This document shows, in pieces, positions 16,290 through 25,874 of a stretch of DNA of 64,000 nucleotides. The notes beneath the pieces are model-generated. The model was not told where the DNA came from. It worked only from the letters and a program-made list of their open reading frames with translations, and made no database searches. The DNA comes from Actinacidiphila fildesensis (GTDB lineage: Bacteria; Actinomycetota; Actinomycetes; Streptomycetales; Streptomycetaceae): assembly GCF_042652185.1 (NCBI RefSeq), contig NZ_JBHSIX010000037.1; one strand, 5' to 3'. The position numbers and the translations under genes were made by a program. How positions within the stretch are numbered: position 1 is the stretch's first letter; each line of letters begins with the position of its first letter.

Positions 16290-17816
16290 TCACCGGTGTT
16301 CTCCCGGTGGGGTCGTGGGCATGGGCTCGGGTGGGTGACCGCAGTGGAGGCGGCCGGCGAGTGGGCGGGCGACGAGGCCCTGGCCGGGAAGGTCCAGATA
16401 GTCGCAGTCGGTGTCGGACACGACCAGACGCGGTTGCTCGCCGGTGAGGTGGGAGATGACGAAGACGGCGCTGGCCCTGGTGATGTCGCGGGTGTGACCG
16501 AGCGGCAGCAGGGACCGGGTCTCCGCTATGGCTTCGTTCTCGCCTGCCCGCAGTACGACGCGGATGCCGGGCGCGGCGCCATGCGCGGCGACGGCGACCG
16601 CGACGTTGTCGCGCTCGTCGGATCCCATCGCGGCCAGGGCGCGGGCACGGCGCAGTCCGAGGCGCTGCAGGACACTGCGGTCCTCGGCGTGGGCCAGAAC
16701 GACGGGTATGCCCAGGGAGCGGGCCAGGCGCAGATTGGCCGCGGTGGGGTTGCGTTCGATGCCGACGACGGGGATACCCAGTTGCAGCAGGGTGTGGCAC
16801 AGGCGGATGCCGACCTGCCCCAGGCCGACCACCAGGACGTGACCGGAGCGCGGTACGGCCCGCGGGCCGAGGATGCCGACGTGCCGGGAGCCGCTCATGC
16901 GGTTGACGAGGCCGGCGGTGAGCAGGGCGGTGAGGCCGACGGTGGTGAGCATCATCGCGGTGGAGACCATCTGGTAGGCGGTGTGACCGCGGTGGTCAGG
17001 GGCAGGGCCGACACCGGCGATGACGCGTGCGGCCGCGGCAAGGGCGTACGCGGCGGGTTCGTGGAAGCCGATGGTCGACCAGGCCCAGTCCAGTCCGAGG
17101 ACGGTGGCGATGCCGGCCAGGCCACCGAGGAGCAGGCGGGCATCGGTGTCGTGAGGGCGTAGTTGTCCGCTCAGGCGCCCGACAAGAGCCTGGCGCCGGG
17201 CGGCTGAGCTGTCCCGCCAGGGCGTGCGGACGACAGTGGCGTGTTGCCGGCGTACCGCGGTGGTGGTGCGGCGGTCGGTTCGGAGCAGGGCGAGGGTCGC
17301 GGGGTCCGCGCACAGTCCTGCCAAGGTCGGCGCGAGGAGTTCGGCGGGGGACAGTACGGTGCACCGGTGCAGGAGGGTCCGCAGCTGCTCGGCGATGGTG
17401 CGGTCGAATACGCAGACCACGAGCGGCACGTCGGGGTGCACGTGGCGGACCGCGAGGGCGTAGCGCAGAGCGGATACGTCATCGTGGACGAGGACGGCGA
17501 CACCTGGCGGCCCGTCGGCGGTGGCTTGCGCGAGTTCATGGTCGTCCGGTTCGGGAAGGTGGCGTGTGCGGTGCCGGCCCAGTGCCGCGCAGACCCGCCT
17601 GGCCAGGCTGGTTGCGCCGATGACGACGAATGTGGCTCCACCCGGGCCGAGGGGTGATGCGCTGCTGCTCGGATACGCCTTCGCGGGCACTGACGTGCCG
17701 CAGTCGTCGGACTGATAGGGCTCGCAGTGCTCGCAGCGCCATGCCGCGCAGCCGGAGCAGCGGTGCAGTGCCTGCCCGCAGTGGCATCGCGGGGCGGCGG
17801 GGGCGGATGCATCCAT
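16290..17816 (-). CDS. RCK/TrkA-N membrane protein, ion-channel-like, zinc-ribbon N-terminus
   Basis: A 508-residue protein with unusual order. Residues about 10-35 form a Cys-rich ribbon (CHCGQALHRCSGC then CEHC). A first TrkA-N-like nucleotide-binding fold follows (ATFVVIGATSLARRVCAAL). Two membrane segments come next (LLLGGLAGIATVLGLDWAW and STAMMLTTVGLTALLTAGLV), then a second TrkA-N domain (GHVLVVGLGQVGIRLCHTLL). RCK domains gate or regulate K+ channels and transporters through NAD(H) or nucleotide binding. The canonical TVGYG filter is absent between the membrane segments, so it may not be a K+ channel. ATG 17816 follows GGGGA. Confidence 0.75.
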   Translation of the reverse strand: MDASAPAAPRCHCGQALHRCSGCAAWRCEHCEPYQSDDCGTSVPAKAYPSSSASPLGPGGATFVVIGATSLARRVCAALGRHRTRHLPEPDDHELAQATADGPPGVAVLVHDDVSALRYALAVRHVHPDVPLVVCVFDRTIAEQLRTLLHRCTVLSPAELLAPTLAGLCADPATLALLRTDRRTTTAVRRQHATVVRTPWRDSSAARRQALVGRLSGQLRPHDTDARLLLGGLAGIATVLGLDWAWSTIGFHEPAAYALAAAARVIAGVGPAPDHRGHTAYQMVSTAMMLTTVGLTALLTAGLVNRMSGSRHVGILGPRAVPRSGHVLVVGLGQVGIRLCHTLLQLGIPVVGIERNPTAANLRLARSLGIPVVLAHAEDRSVLQRLGLRRARALAAMGSDERDNVAVAVAAHGAAPGIRVVLRAGENEAIAETRSLLPLGHTRDITRASAVFVISHLTGEQPRLVVSDTDCDYLDLPGQGLVARPLAGRLHCGHPPEPMPTTPPGEHR

Positions 17817-17872
17817 TGGCTGATCCCCTATGTGCGGCACGTGGGTTGGTTGCGGTACGGGGTGGGCGGGGT

Positions 17873-17909
17873 GCGGGGCCGGTTGACGGGATGTGAGCAC
17901 CGGCCCCGC
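17873..17909 (-). terminator. Terminator after the distal neprosin gene
   Basis: GCGGGGCCGGT (17873-17883) pairs perfectly with ACCGGCCCCGC (17899-17909) across a 15-base loop, about 60 bases past the stop of the neprosin gene on the minus strand. Confidence 0.6.
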
Positions 17910-17969
17910 GGCTTGCGGTGTGCCGCGGTTGTCAGCGGGTGCTGTGACCGTCGGCGGTCACCGCGGTCT

Positions 17970-18815
17970 TCAGCACCGGCCGCTGCCGGACCCGCCGAGG
18001 CGGAAGGAGGTGGCCTTGGCCTTGCCGTAGGTGTAGAGCTGGGGGCTGCTGGCGCTCACGGTGAAACGAGGCTTGTCCGCGGCCTTGTACAGGCGGTAGT
18101 CGGATATCCATGAGGCGCGGGGGGAGGCGCCAGGTCGTCCGTTGCCCATGTCGGTACAGGAGGGGACGTCGGCGGTGTTGGCGGCGACTTCGCCGAAGGC
18201 GGTGACGACCTGGGCCCGGGAGTAGGTGCCCTTCCACAAGGAGCCGGGGAAGTATCCGACGTCGTGGTGGTCGTAGGAGATCCACCAGTCGCCGCCGATG
18301 TTGCGGATCGCGAAGTCGGCAGCATGGCCGGGGCGCAGGGCCATCCCGGCGGTGAACTTGGTGGACACGGGGACGAAGCCACAGCCGTTGTAACAGGACG
18401 TCTGGCCGTCGACCCAGTGGTAGACGAACAGGTGCGGTTTGCTGTCGCCGTTGAGCTGGGGGTCGACGGTCCAGCCGACCTCGACGGTGGAGACCCGGTT
18501 GGTGTCCTGCAGGGCGAGCTCCTGAAGGGAATGTTCGCCGATCTGTGTGGGGTTGACCTCAGGATCTGAGATCTCCATCCGGACCGCCGCGCCGGCGGTG
18601 TCGGTGGTCTGGCGGCCGTAGACGTAGTCGTAGCAGGCGCCGAACCAGCAGGTGGGGCCGGTCGGGGTGGTCGCGTCGGCGGCAGGCGGGACAGTCGGGG
18701 CACTGGAGGTGGCGGTGGCGGGTGTCGTTTCGGTGGCGTGTGCCGGCGACCCGGGCAGCACGGCGAGGGCGGCGGCAGCGGCGAGGCCGACCGCGAAGGA
18801 GGTGCGTATGTGCAT
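17970..18815 (-). CDS. Secreted neprosin-family prolyl endopeptidase
   Basis: A 281-residue exported protein. The signal peptide is MHIRTSFAVGLAAAAALAVL with an AHA cut site, followed by a Pro/Thr-rich linker of about 35 residues. The neprosin domain begins at CWFGACYDYVYGRQ and includes VEVGWTVDPQLNGDSKPHLF, TSCYNGCGFVPV and VVTAFGEVAA. Neprosins are glutamate peptidases that cut after proline; the Glu in VEVGW and the Glu in FGEV are candidates for the catalytic pair, by inference. Cys pairs suggest disulfides. It lies downstream of a paralogue and an oligopeptide importer. ATG 18815 starts at the signal peptide. Confidence 0.85.
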   Translation of the reverse strand: MHIRTSFAVGLAAAAALAVLPGSPAHATETTPATATSSAPTVPPAADATTPTGPTCWFGACYDYVYGRQTTDTAGAAVRMEISDPEVNPTQIGEHSLQELALQDTNRVSTVEVGWTVDPQLNGDSKPHLFVYHWVDGQTSCYNGCGFVPVSTKFTAGMALRPGHAADFAIRNIGGDWWISYDHHDVGYFPGSLWKGTYSRAQVVTAFGEVAANTADVPSCTDMGNGRPGASPRASWISDYRLYKAADKPRFTVSASSPQLYTYGKAKATSFRLGGSGSGRC

Positions 18816-18981
18816 GGTGGCTCCAAGGAGTGGATGTGGGTTTTGGCTGTTCGGTGAGGGCGGGAGGCGGTGGCGGGCGTGGTCGACGCACGCCACCTGG
18901 GGGTTTCGGCTTGTGGCCGCGTCGTGTCAGGTCGTCCGGCCGGCGCGCAGAAGTCCGGACGGCCCTGACACGAACGTGGTA

Positions 18982-19032
18982 CGGGTGCGGCTGCGGAAGG
19001 GGGTGGGGGAGGACCGTCCGCAGCCGCACCCG
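18982..19032 (-). terminator. Terminator after the proximal neprosin gene
   Basis: CGGGTGCGGCTGCGGA (18982-18997) and TCCGCAGCCGCACCCG (19017-19032) form a perfect 16-bp stem with a 19-base loop, just past the stop codon at 19050. The distal neprosin gene therefore probably has its own promoter in 18816-18980. Confidence 0.7.
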
Positions 19033-19049
19033 GGCATGGGACGCGCCGG

Positions 19050-19799
19050 TCAGCAGGCTCCAGGGCCGCCGAGGGTGAAGGAAGTGGCGGTGGCGTGACC
19101 GGAGTTGTAGTAACTGGGGTCAGTCGCGGAGACGGAGAAGTGCGGGGCCGAGTTGGCTCCGTAGAGCTGGTAGCCGGCGATGGAGGAGGCGCCGGAGCCG
19201 CTGCCGTACTGGCCGTTGGCCATGTCGTCGCAGCTGGTCTGCCCGGAGTCGGCCACCTCTCCGAAGGCGCTGACGTTCTGCGCGGCAGTGAACCGTCCGC
19301 CCCACAAGGAGCCGGGGAAGTACCCGAAGGGCTGGTTGTCGTAGTACACGTACCAGTTGCCGCTGTAGTTGATGATGCTGAAGTTGGCCGAAGTGCCGGA
19401 GCGGACGGTCATGCCGGCCCTGATGCTGCTGGAAGTGGGCACGAAGCCGCAGCCGTTGTAGCAGGACGTCTGGTTGTTCACCCAGTGGTAGACGAACAGG
19501 TGAGGCTGGTAGTCGCCGTTGGTGACCGGGTCGACCATCCAGCCGATCTCGACGACGGCGCTGCGGTCGTCGGTGCGCAGGGCCAATTCCTGCAGCGAGT
19601 GGCCGGCGGTGACCTGGGGGGTGGCCTGGGTCATGGTGACGGAGGCGCCGGTGGCGCTGACCTCCTGCTGGCCCGAGACGTAGCTGAAGCACGAGCCGTA
19701 CCAGCAGGTGGAAGCATTCGCGCTCTGGGCGGGGAGCAGGAGTGCCATTGCCAGCACCAGTGCCACACCGAGCGCGGTGAGTATCTTTCTCCGAGACAT
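19050..19799 (-). CDS. Secreted neprosin-family prolyl endopeptidase
   Basis: A 249-residue paralogue of the protein at 17970-18815, without its Pro/Thr-rich linker. The signal peptide MSRRKILTALGVALVLAMAL ends at ANA. The mature protein starts at CWYGSCFSYVSGQQE and contains VVEIGWMVDPVTNGDYQPHL, TSCYNGCGFVPT and VSAFGEVAD. The candidate catalytic Glu residues align with those of the paralogue. The family cuts after proline and works extracellularly. An AGAAAG run lies just upstream of ATG 19799. It follows a proline-iminopeptidase-like gene by about 80 bases in the same direction. Confidence 0.85.
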   Translation of the reverse strand: MSRRKILTALGVALVLAMALLLPAQSANASTCWYGSCFSYVSGQQEVSATGASVTMTQATPQVTAGHSLQELALRTDDRSAVVEIGWMVDPVTNGDYQPHLFVYHWVNNQTSCYNGCGFVPTSSSIRAGMTVRSGTSANFSIINYSGNWYVYYDNQPFGYFPGSLWGGRFTAAQNVSAFGEVADSGQTSCDDMANGQYGSGSGASSIAGYQLYGANSAPHFSVSATDPSYYNSGHATATSFTLGGPGAC

Positions 19800-19877
19800 C
19801 GTCCGACCTTTCTGTGGGGGGCTGCCCGGGGCCTGATGTCCCGGGAGATGGGGGGGAGTGGGTGGCCGGACCCGGTG

Positions 19878-21233
19878 TCAGCCGTCGCCTCGGGCGGCGG
19901 TGAGCAGCATGTCCAGCACGACGGTGCCGCTTGCGGCCAGACCGTCGTGCTCGTGGTCGCCCGTGACGACGGTGCGGGTGCTGCCGATGGCTGCCGCGGT
20001 GCGCAGCGAATCGCCCGCGTCGACGTACAGGTCGTCCTGGTAGACGACTGCGCAGGTGGGCACCTGATTGGCGGCCAGCAGCGCCTTGTCGTACAGCGGT
20101 GTCCACGACGTGTCCTCGGCCAGCAGTTGGGCCGTGTCGCGCAGCGGCCGCAGCGCGGGGTCGATGCGGAAGTGCCAGGGGTGGATGGTTTCGCCGGTGA
20201 ACAGCAGCCGGGCGTGCGGGTCTTCGAGAGCGGCGCCGGCGTCGAACTGCGGGAACTCCGCGCGGACGCGTTCGGCCGCCCACGCGGTCGGCTGTCCGTC
20301 CTGGGCGTAGGCGGCCTCGTGCAGCACCGCGTACAGCGGTCGGGTCGCGAAGGACAGCAGGGACTGCACCTGGTGCTGGAAGGCGTCGGACAGTTCGGGG
20401 CCCCGGGTTCCGGACAGGAAGGCGCCTTCGAGGAGGTAGTGCAGGCGGGCCGCGCCGTCGATGGTTCCCAGCAGGATGCCCAGACTCTGGAATGCCTCGG
20501 CGGTCAGCAGCAGGCCGCCGGGCAGCACGACCTCGTGCTCCCTGAGGTGCCGGGCGATGCTACGGGCCCGTTCCTCGTCCTCGGGATAGCGGGCGTAGTA
20601 AGCGACGTTCTTGCGTTCCATGCGGGGGTAGGCCGCGCGATAGACGGTTTCGGCATCCGAGTCCAGCCCGGGCAGGCCGCCGACGATGAACGCCTCACGC
20701 AGTCCTTCGGGCGCCAGGCAGAGATAGGTGACCGCACAGAATCCGCCGAAGCTCTGCCCGAGCACGCTCCACGGCCTTCCGCCGGTCAGTTGGCGGCGGA
20801 TCATCTCGGCGTCGCGGACGATGGAGTCGGCCCGGAAGAAGGGCAGATGCTCCGCCTGGTGACGGGCAGTGCCGCGCAGCGGGAGGGTCTGCCGGTTCAG
20901 GGGAGCGGAGCGTCCGGTACCGCGCTGGTCCATCAGGAGCACGCGGTAGTCGCGGGCGGCGCGGGCGAGCCAGCCGCCGGCCGTCTGGGTGTCCAGCGGC
21001 CGCGGGGCGGCGCAGCCGGGGCCGCCTTCGAGGTAGAGCAGCCAAGGCCGCCCATCCGAGTCGGCCCCCGGGGCGGTGACTTCGCGGGCGAAGACCTCGA
21101 TGTGCTCGCCGTCGGGACGGTGGTGATCCAGTGGCACCGTGAAGACGTGCTCGGTCAGCCGAAGCCCGGCCTGCCGGTAGGCGGGCGGCTGCTCGGTCGT
21201 GGGTTTCTCGGCGGGCGGTCGGTGCGCGGTCAT
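19878..21233 (-). CDS. Alpha/beta hydrolase, proline iminopeptidase-like (S33)
   Basis: A 451-residue cytosolic hydrolase without signal peptide. The oxyanion motif is YLEGGPG, then LLMDQRGTGRSAP typical of S33 prolyl aminopeptidases, and the nucleophile elbow is GQSFGG. Asp in YQDDLYVDAGDS and His in TGDHEHDGLAA are candidates for the rest of the triad. The family removes N-terminal proline from peptides. It lies 35 bases after the importer ATPase gene and before two secreted prolyl endopeptidases, which fits an intracellular trimming step. Confidence 0.85.
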   Translation of the reverse strand: MTAHRPPAEKPTTEQPPAYRQAGLRLTEHVFTVPLDHHRPDGEHIEVFAREVTAPGADSDGRPWLLYLEGGPGCAAPRPLDTQTAGGWLARAARDYRVLLMDQRGTGRSAPLNRQTLPLRGTARHQAEHLPFFRADSIVRDAEMIRRQLTGGRPWSVLGQSFGGFCAVTYLCLAPEGLREAFIVGGLPGLDSDAETVYRAAYPRMERKNVAYYARYPEDEERARSIARHLREHEVVLPGGLLLTAEAFQSLGILLGTIDGAARLHYLLEGAFLSGTRGPELSDAFQHQVQSLLSFATRPLYAVLHEAAYAQDGQPTAWAAERVRAEFPQFDAGAALEDPHARLLFTGETIHPWHFRIDPALRPLRDTAQLLAEDTSWTPLYDKALLAANQVPTCAVVYQDDLYVDAGDSLRTAAAIGSTRTVVTGDHEHDGLAASGTVVLDMLLTAARGDG

Positions 21234-21268
21234 CGAAGCCTCATGGATATCGGGGGCAGGCGGCTGGG

Positions 21269-23005
21269 TCAGGCGGTGGTGCGGAAGCGGGGGACCGCGG
21301 CGAGAAGGCTGCGCGTGTACGGGTGCTGGGGAGTCTCGAAGATCTCCTCGCGGGTGCCGGTCTCGACGATCCGGCCGGCTCGCATGACGGCGATGCGGTC
21401 GCAGAAGTGCCGCACGACGGCCAGGTCGTGGGAGACGAACAGGTAGGAGATGCCGAGTTCGTCACGGAGATCGGACAGCAGGTTGAGCACCTGGGCCTGC
21501 ACCGAGACGTCCAGGGCGGACACCGGTTCGTCGGCGATCAGGAGTTCCGGCCCCAGGGCCAGCGCGCGGGCGATGCCGATGCGCTGGCGCTGCCCGCCGG
21601 AGAATTCGTGCGGATAGCGATCCAGGTGCAGGCGTTCGAGTCCGACCTGTTCCAGCAGTTCGGCGGCCCGCTCGCGGCGTGCGTCGGCATCCAGGCCGGT
21701 GTGGACGCGCAGCGGTGCTGTGATGATCTGCGCGACGCTGCGCCGGGGGTTGAGGGAGGCGTAGGGGTCCTGGAAAATGATCTGGACGCGCTGGGCAAGC
21801 TCCGTGCGGACCGGTCCTGAGGCCGCCGTCACATCGGTGCCGCGGAACGCGACCGTGCCGGCGGTGGGCCGTATCAGGCCCATGACGACCTGCGCGGTGG
21901 TGCTCTTTCCACAGCCCGACTCGCCGACCAGGCCGAAGCTTTCGCCGGCGCCGATGGTGAAGCTCACGTCGTGCACGGCGTACGACCGGGGTGTCCTGTG
22001 CCACCGCAGCAGCGAACGAGGGGCGTAGTCGACGGTCAGTTCCTGGACGGACAGGATGTCGGCCCCGGTTGCGGCGGGCGCGGCAGCCCGGTTGCTGAGT
22101 GACACCGGTGTGGGGGCCGGCGGGGCAGGTGGCGTGGTCGCGGCGGACACCGTCGCCAGCCGAATGCCGGGCGGGGTGTCCATGGTGGGCACGGCGGCCA
22201 CCAGCGCGCGGGTGTAGGGGTGCTGGGGGGCGGCCAGGAGCGCGTCGGTGGGACCTTCCTCGACCTTCTCGCCCCGGTACATCACCAGTGTGCGGTCCGT
22301 GGTCTCCGCGACCACGCCGAAGTCGTGGGTGATGAGGACCAGGGACAGGGACAGGTCGCGTCGCAGGTCGTTGAGGAGCGCCAGCACCTGTGCCTGGAGG
22401 GTGACGTCCAAGGCGGTGGTGGGCTCATCGGCGATGACGATCTCGGGCTCGTTCATCAGGGCCATGGCGATGCAGACGCGTTGACGCATGCCGCCGGAGA
22501 ACTGGTGCGGGTACTGGCGGGATCTGCGGTCGGGCTCGGGGATGCCGACCCGGTCGAGCATGTCCACGGCTCGGGTCCTGGTCCGGGTCCGGCCGGCCCG
22601 CGGGTGGTGGAGCCGGTACATCTCCTCCAGTTGGGCACCGACGCGGTGGAAGGGACTGAGGGCGGCCAGCGCGTCCTGGAAGATCATGGCGATGCGGTTT
22701 CCGCGCACGTGGCGCATCACCGTCTCGGGCGCGTCGACCAGTTCCTCCCCGGCCAGTAGCGCACTGCCCGAAATGTGGGTGGTCGCCCGGGGCTGCAGTC
22801 CCATGAGGGCGAGCAGCGCCGCGGTCTTGCCCGAACCCGACTCTCCGACGATGCCCAGGGCCTCGCCGCGCTGAAGGTCGAAGGACAGATCCCGCACTGC
22901 GTGCACTCGGTTGCCGCGCGCCGCGAAGGTGACGTCCAGGCCGCGGACACGCAGTGCGGGTGGCGCCGCGACGGCCGGCGGAGCCTGAAGCGATGGCAGA
23001 GACAT
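21269..23005 (-). CDS. Oligopeptide ABC importer, fused double ATPase (OppD-OppF type)
   Basis: A 578-residue fusion of two ABC domains. The first (about residues 18-270) has GESGSGKT, FSGGMRQRV and IVIADEPTTALDV. The second (about 325-570) has GESGCGKST, FSGGQRQRIG and LLIADEPVSALDV. Both carry the C-terminal HPYTR motif of the peptide/nickel importer family (APQHPYTRALVAAVP, TPQHPYTRSLLAAVP). It should power uptake through the membrane subunits encoded at 23088 and 25875. It sits downstream of the oppB-like gene by 82 bases. Confidence 0.95.
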   Translation of the reverse strand: MSLPSLQAPPAVAAPPALRVRGLDVTFAARGNRVHAVRDLSFDLQRGEALGIVGESGSGKTAALLALMGLQPRATTHISGSALLAGEELVDAPETVMRHVRGNRIAMIFQDALAALSPFHRVGAQLEEMYRLHHPRAGRTRTRTRAVDMLDRVGIPEPDRRSRQYPHQFSGGMRQRVCIAMALMNEPEIVIADEPTTALDVTLQAQVLALLNDLRRDLSLSLVLITHDFGVVAETTDRTLVMYRGEKVEEGPTDALLAAPQHPYTRALVAAVPTMDTPPGIRLATVSAATTPPAPPAPTPVSLSNRAAAPAATGADILSVQELTVDYAPRSLLRWHRTPRSYAVHDVSFTIGAGESFGLVGESGCGKSTTAQVVMGLIRPTAGTVAFRGTDVTAASGPVRTELAQRVQIIFQDPYASLNPRRSVAQIITAPLRVHTGLDADARRERAAELLEQVGLERLHLDRYPHEFSGGQRQRIGIARALALGPELLIADEPVSALDVSVQAQVLNLLSDLRDELGISYLFVSHDLAVVRHFCDRIAVMRAGRIVETGTREEIFETPQHPYTRSLLAAVPRFRTTA

Positions 23006-23087
23006 GGCGAACTCCCTGGTGGGCGCACGGAAGGAAGCGGAACGGCGGCGGGCATGGGCTGGGGCGGTGGGACGGCCCGGCTGGGAA

Positions 23088-24080
23088 TCACGACAGGCGG
23101 ATACGCGGGTCGAGCAGCGCGATCAGGCAGTCGGTGAGGGCGACGAAGACCACCACGAACAGCGCGGCGAGCAGTACCGTGCCGACGACGGTCGGCAGGT
23201 CGTTCTGGGTGATGGCGGTCAGGGCGAGCTTGCCGACTCCGTTGAGGCCGAAGACCGTCTCGGCGATCACCGACCCGCCCAGCAGCCAGCCGATCTCCAG
23301 GCCGATGAGCTGGACCAGCGGTGCCGCGCTGCCACGCGCGGTGTACTTCAGATGGGCCTGCCACCAGCCCATCCCCTTGCTGCGGGCGGTGCGGATGTAC
23401 TCCTCGCCCATCGTGTCGAGCATCTGGGTGCGGGCGAGGCGGGCGTAGACCGCGGCACTGACCCAGCCAAGCATCAGCCAGGGAACCAGCATCCCGCGGA
23501 ACCAGCCGGCGGGATCGTGCCAGGGCGAGGTGTAGCCGGGCTGCGGCAGCAGATGCGCCTGGTAGACCAGGTAGTACTGGACGGCGTAGCCGATGAAGAT
23601 GAGCTGGACGCTGGCGCCGACCAAGGTGAAGGTGTTCAGAGCCCGGTCCAGCCAACTGCGCGGGAAGAGCGCCGAAAGGAACCCGGTGCCGCCACCGATG
23701 ACGGCGAGCACGAGGACCGCGCCGAGCGTGAGGGACAGCGTGACCGGGAACGCCTGGCCGATCGCGGTCACCACGGGCTCGTGCAGGAAGTAGGAGTACC
23801 CCAGGCACGGTGCCGGGCAGGCCACCGGGGTGCCGTTGATGTCCTGCAGGGTGCGGCCGGCGACCAGCCCGCTGAGGTAGTGCCAGTACTGCGCCGGCAC
23901 CGCCTGGTCCAGGCCCATTCCGTGCCGGATCGAGGCCACGGCGGCGGCGTCGCACTTGGCGCCGCAGGCGCTGCGTGCGGCGTCCTGCGGGCCGGCGTAG
24001 AACAGCGCGAACGTCACGGCACTGATGGCCACGAGGACCGCGAGGACTTGGGCGGTGCGCCGCACTGCGAAGGCGAGCAT
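23088..24080 (-). CDS. Oligopeptide ABC importer permease (OppB type)
   Basis: A 330-residue inner-membrane subunit. A first membrane helix (VLAVLVAISAVTFALFYAG) precedes an extracytoplasmic loop with four Cys (SACGAKC, ACPAPC). Then come five helices and the coupling EAA-like loop ARSKGMGWWQAHLKYTARGS that contacts the ATPase. It ends DCLIALLDPRIRLS, typical of DppB/OppB. ATG 24080 lies 13 bases past the stop of the solute-binding protein gene. Confidence 0.95.
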   Translation of the reverse strand: MLAFAVRRTAQVLAVLVAISAVTFALFYAGPQDAARSACGAKCDAAAVASIRHGMGLDQAVPAQYWHYLSGLVAGRTLQDINGTPVACPAPCLGYSYFLHEPVVTAIGQAFPVTLSLTLGAVLVLAVIGGGTGFLSALFPRSWLDRALNTFTLVGASVQLIFIGYAVQYYLVYQAHLLPQPGYTSPWHDPAGWFRGMLVPWLMLGWVSAAVYARLARTQMLDTMGEEYIRTARSKGMGWWQAHLKYTARGSAAPLVQLIGLEIGWLLGGSVIAETVFGLNGVGKLALTAITQNDLPTVVGTVLLAALFVVVFVALTDCLIALLDPRIRLS

Positions 24081-24093
24081 CTGTCGACTCCGT

Positions 24094-25845
24094 TCAGGCC
24101 ACGTGGGCGCCGTTGAGGGGATTGCCGTTCGCCGCCCGGGGCAGCCGCAGGTTCACCCCGTGGATCTGGTAGCCCTGCGAGTACAGGTAGGGGATGACCG
24201 GGACGCCGGCCATGATCTTCTTCTCCAGGGCGATGTACGCGGCGGCCTTGGCGGAGGAATCGCTCAGGGCCGCGATGCGGTCGAACTCCGCGGTGTCGGC
24301 GGAGCTGTCGAACCGGGAGGAGTCGTACCAGGGGCCCTGCCGGGCGTCGAAGACGTTGGGCAGTACCGTCGACGGGGAGGGCCAGTCCGCTCCCCAGCCG
24401 GTCAGGAACATGTCGTACGGTGCGCCCTTGGCACCGATGGTGTCGTAGTACGTCGTCGCGTCGAGCGGTTTGGCCACGACATGGATACCGATCTTGGCGT
24501 AGGCCGAGGCCAGCACCTGCACCTGCTGCTGTCCGGCCCCGTCCCCGCTGCGGTAGGCATACACCAAGGTGCTGAGTTTCTGCGCCGAGCGGGCCAGGTA
24601 CTTCTGGGCGGTGGCCACGTCACCGCGCGCCGGAGCGTGGAAGGTGTCGTAGTCGCGGTAGCCCAGCAGATCAGGGGTGGTGACGGTGGTGCCGTACTGA
24701 CCTGCGAACGCACCGCCCTGCAGCTGCCTGAGCTGCTCCTTGGGGAAGGCGTACAGCAGGGCCGTGCGCAGATTCACGTCGGTGATGCGGGCTGTGTTGA
24801 TGGCGAACCAGTAGCCGAAGATCCCCTGCGGCTGGTAGGCGATCGACCCACGGTCCGCGCGGTTGTTGACCGTGTCGTTCAGAGAGGGTGCGATGGCGTT
24901 GCTGAGGCTCATGGTGGTGGGGCCGTTGCCGGCGGTGGACAGCATCTGCTGGTCGATGTTGACCAGTTCCTTGCCGAAACCGAACTCGTAGGCGTCGGCG
25001 TACTGGTAGCGGATCGGGTCGGTGTCGGCCTTCCAGTGCGGGTTGGGGACGAGCTTCATCGACACGTTCTGGGTGTGCGCGGCGATCTGGTAGGGCCCGC
25101 AGGAGTACGGACTGAGGTCGTAGGCGCTGCCGGTGTCCTTGTCCTTGCGGACCGGGCTGGCGGTTCCCAGCGCGGCGGCGAACGGCACGTCGGACTGCGG
25201 CTTGGGGAAGTGGAACACGATGGTGGATGCGTCCGGGGTGACGATGGCGGGCATGTCCCCCGTGGCGGGCCCGGCGTACTTCTTCTGGGCGTCGGTGATC
25301 GTGCTGGTGCCGGTCAGCCACTCCTGCCAGTACACCGGGCCGTTCTCGAAACCCTTCTGGAAGGAGCGCTCGATGCCGTACCTGACCTGCTGGGCGGTGA
25401 CGGCTCGGCCGTCCTGCCAGGTCGCACCGGACTTGAGGTGGAACGTCCAGGTCCTGCCCTCGTCCGATGCCTCACCGGTGTTCGTGGCCAGGTCACCGAC
25501 CAGGACCCGCTGCCCGTTGATCACGGTATAGCCGGTGAGCTGCCGGTCCACCATGTTCAGTACGTCATAGCCCTGGGAGACGTACACCTTCTGTGGGTCG
25601 AGGTGGTCGTAGTCGGCGGTGTCCAACACGGTGACGGTCCCGCCCCGTCCCGCACCGGAGATGACCGGCGCCGGGCCATGGCTCTCGGCCTCGGTACCCA
25701 TCCGCACCGCACTCTGGCCGGCTTTGATGGCGGGCGCTTTGCCGTGCTGGGTACCGGTGTTGCCGCCGGCGGAGCTGCAGGCCGAGAGCACGGCGAGGGA
25801 GGTGGAAGCGGCGATCGCTGCGCACAGGGCGCGGGACATGGTTCT
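24094..25845 (-). CDS. Oligopeptide ABC importer solute-binding lipoprotein
   Basis: A 583-residue family 5 extracellular binding protein. A lipobox LSAC in MRTMSRALCAAIAASTSLAV-LSACSS marks the lipidated Cys. Domain features include GGTVTVLDTADYDHLDPQKV, the typical ADEGRTWTFHLKSGATWQDG-like segment, and ALLYAFPKEQLRQ near the middle. The size and order match OppA/DppA. It should present peptides to the permeases on either side of its gene. ATG 25845 is chosen because AGGAA lies upstream and the lipoprotein signal begins there. Confidence 0.95.
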   Translation of the reverse strand, partial: RTMSRALCAAIAASTSLAVLSACSSAGGNTGTQHGKAPAIKAGQSAVRMGTEAESHGPAPVISGAGRGGTVTVLDTADYDHLDPQKVYVSQGYDVLNMVDRQLTGYTVINGQRVLVGDLATNTGEASDEGRTWTFHLKSGATWQDGRAVTAQQVRYGIERSFQKGFENGPVYWQEWLTGTSTITDAQKKYAGPATGDMPAIVTPDASTIVFHFPKPQSDVPFAAALGTASPVRKDKDTGSAYDLSPYSCGPYQIAAHTQNVSMKLVPNPHWKADTDPIRYQYADAYEFGFGKELVNIDQQMLSTAGNGPTTMSLSNAIAPSLNDTVNNRADRGSIAYQPQGIFGYWFAINTARITDVNLRTALLYAFPKEQLRQLQGGAFAGQYGTTVTTPDLLGYRDYDTFHAPARGDVATAQKYLARSAQKLSTLVYAYRSGDGAGQQQVQVLASAYAKIGIHVVAKPLDATTYYDTIGAKGAPYDMFLTGWGADWPSPSTVLPNVFDARQGPWYDSSRFDSSADTAEFDRIAALSDSSAKAAAYIALEKKIMAGVPVIPYLYSQGYQIHGVNLRLPRAANGNPLNGAHVA

Positions 25846-25874
25846 CATCGCGGGAGTTCCTTGGAGGGTTCGGT

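Noticed and set aside
19095..21446. A 783-codon open frame on the plus strand across the neprosin and iminopeptidase genes
   Set aside because: Antisense shadow; composition is Gly/Ala/Val rich without recognisable domains.
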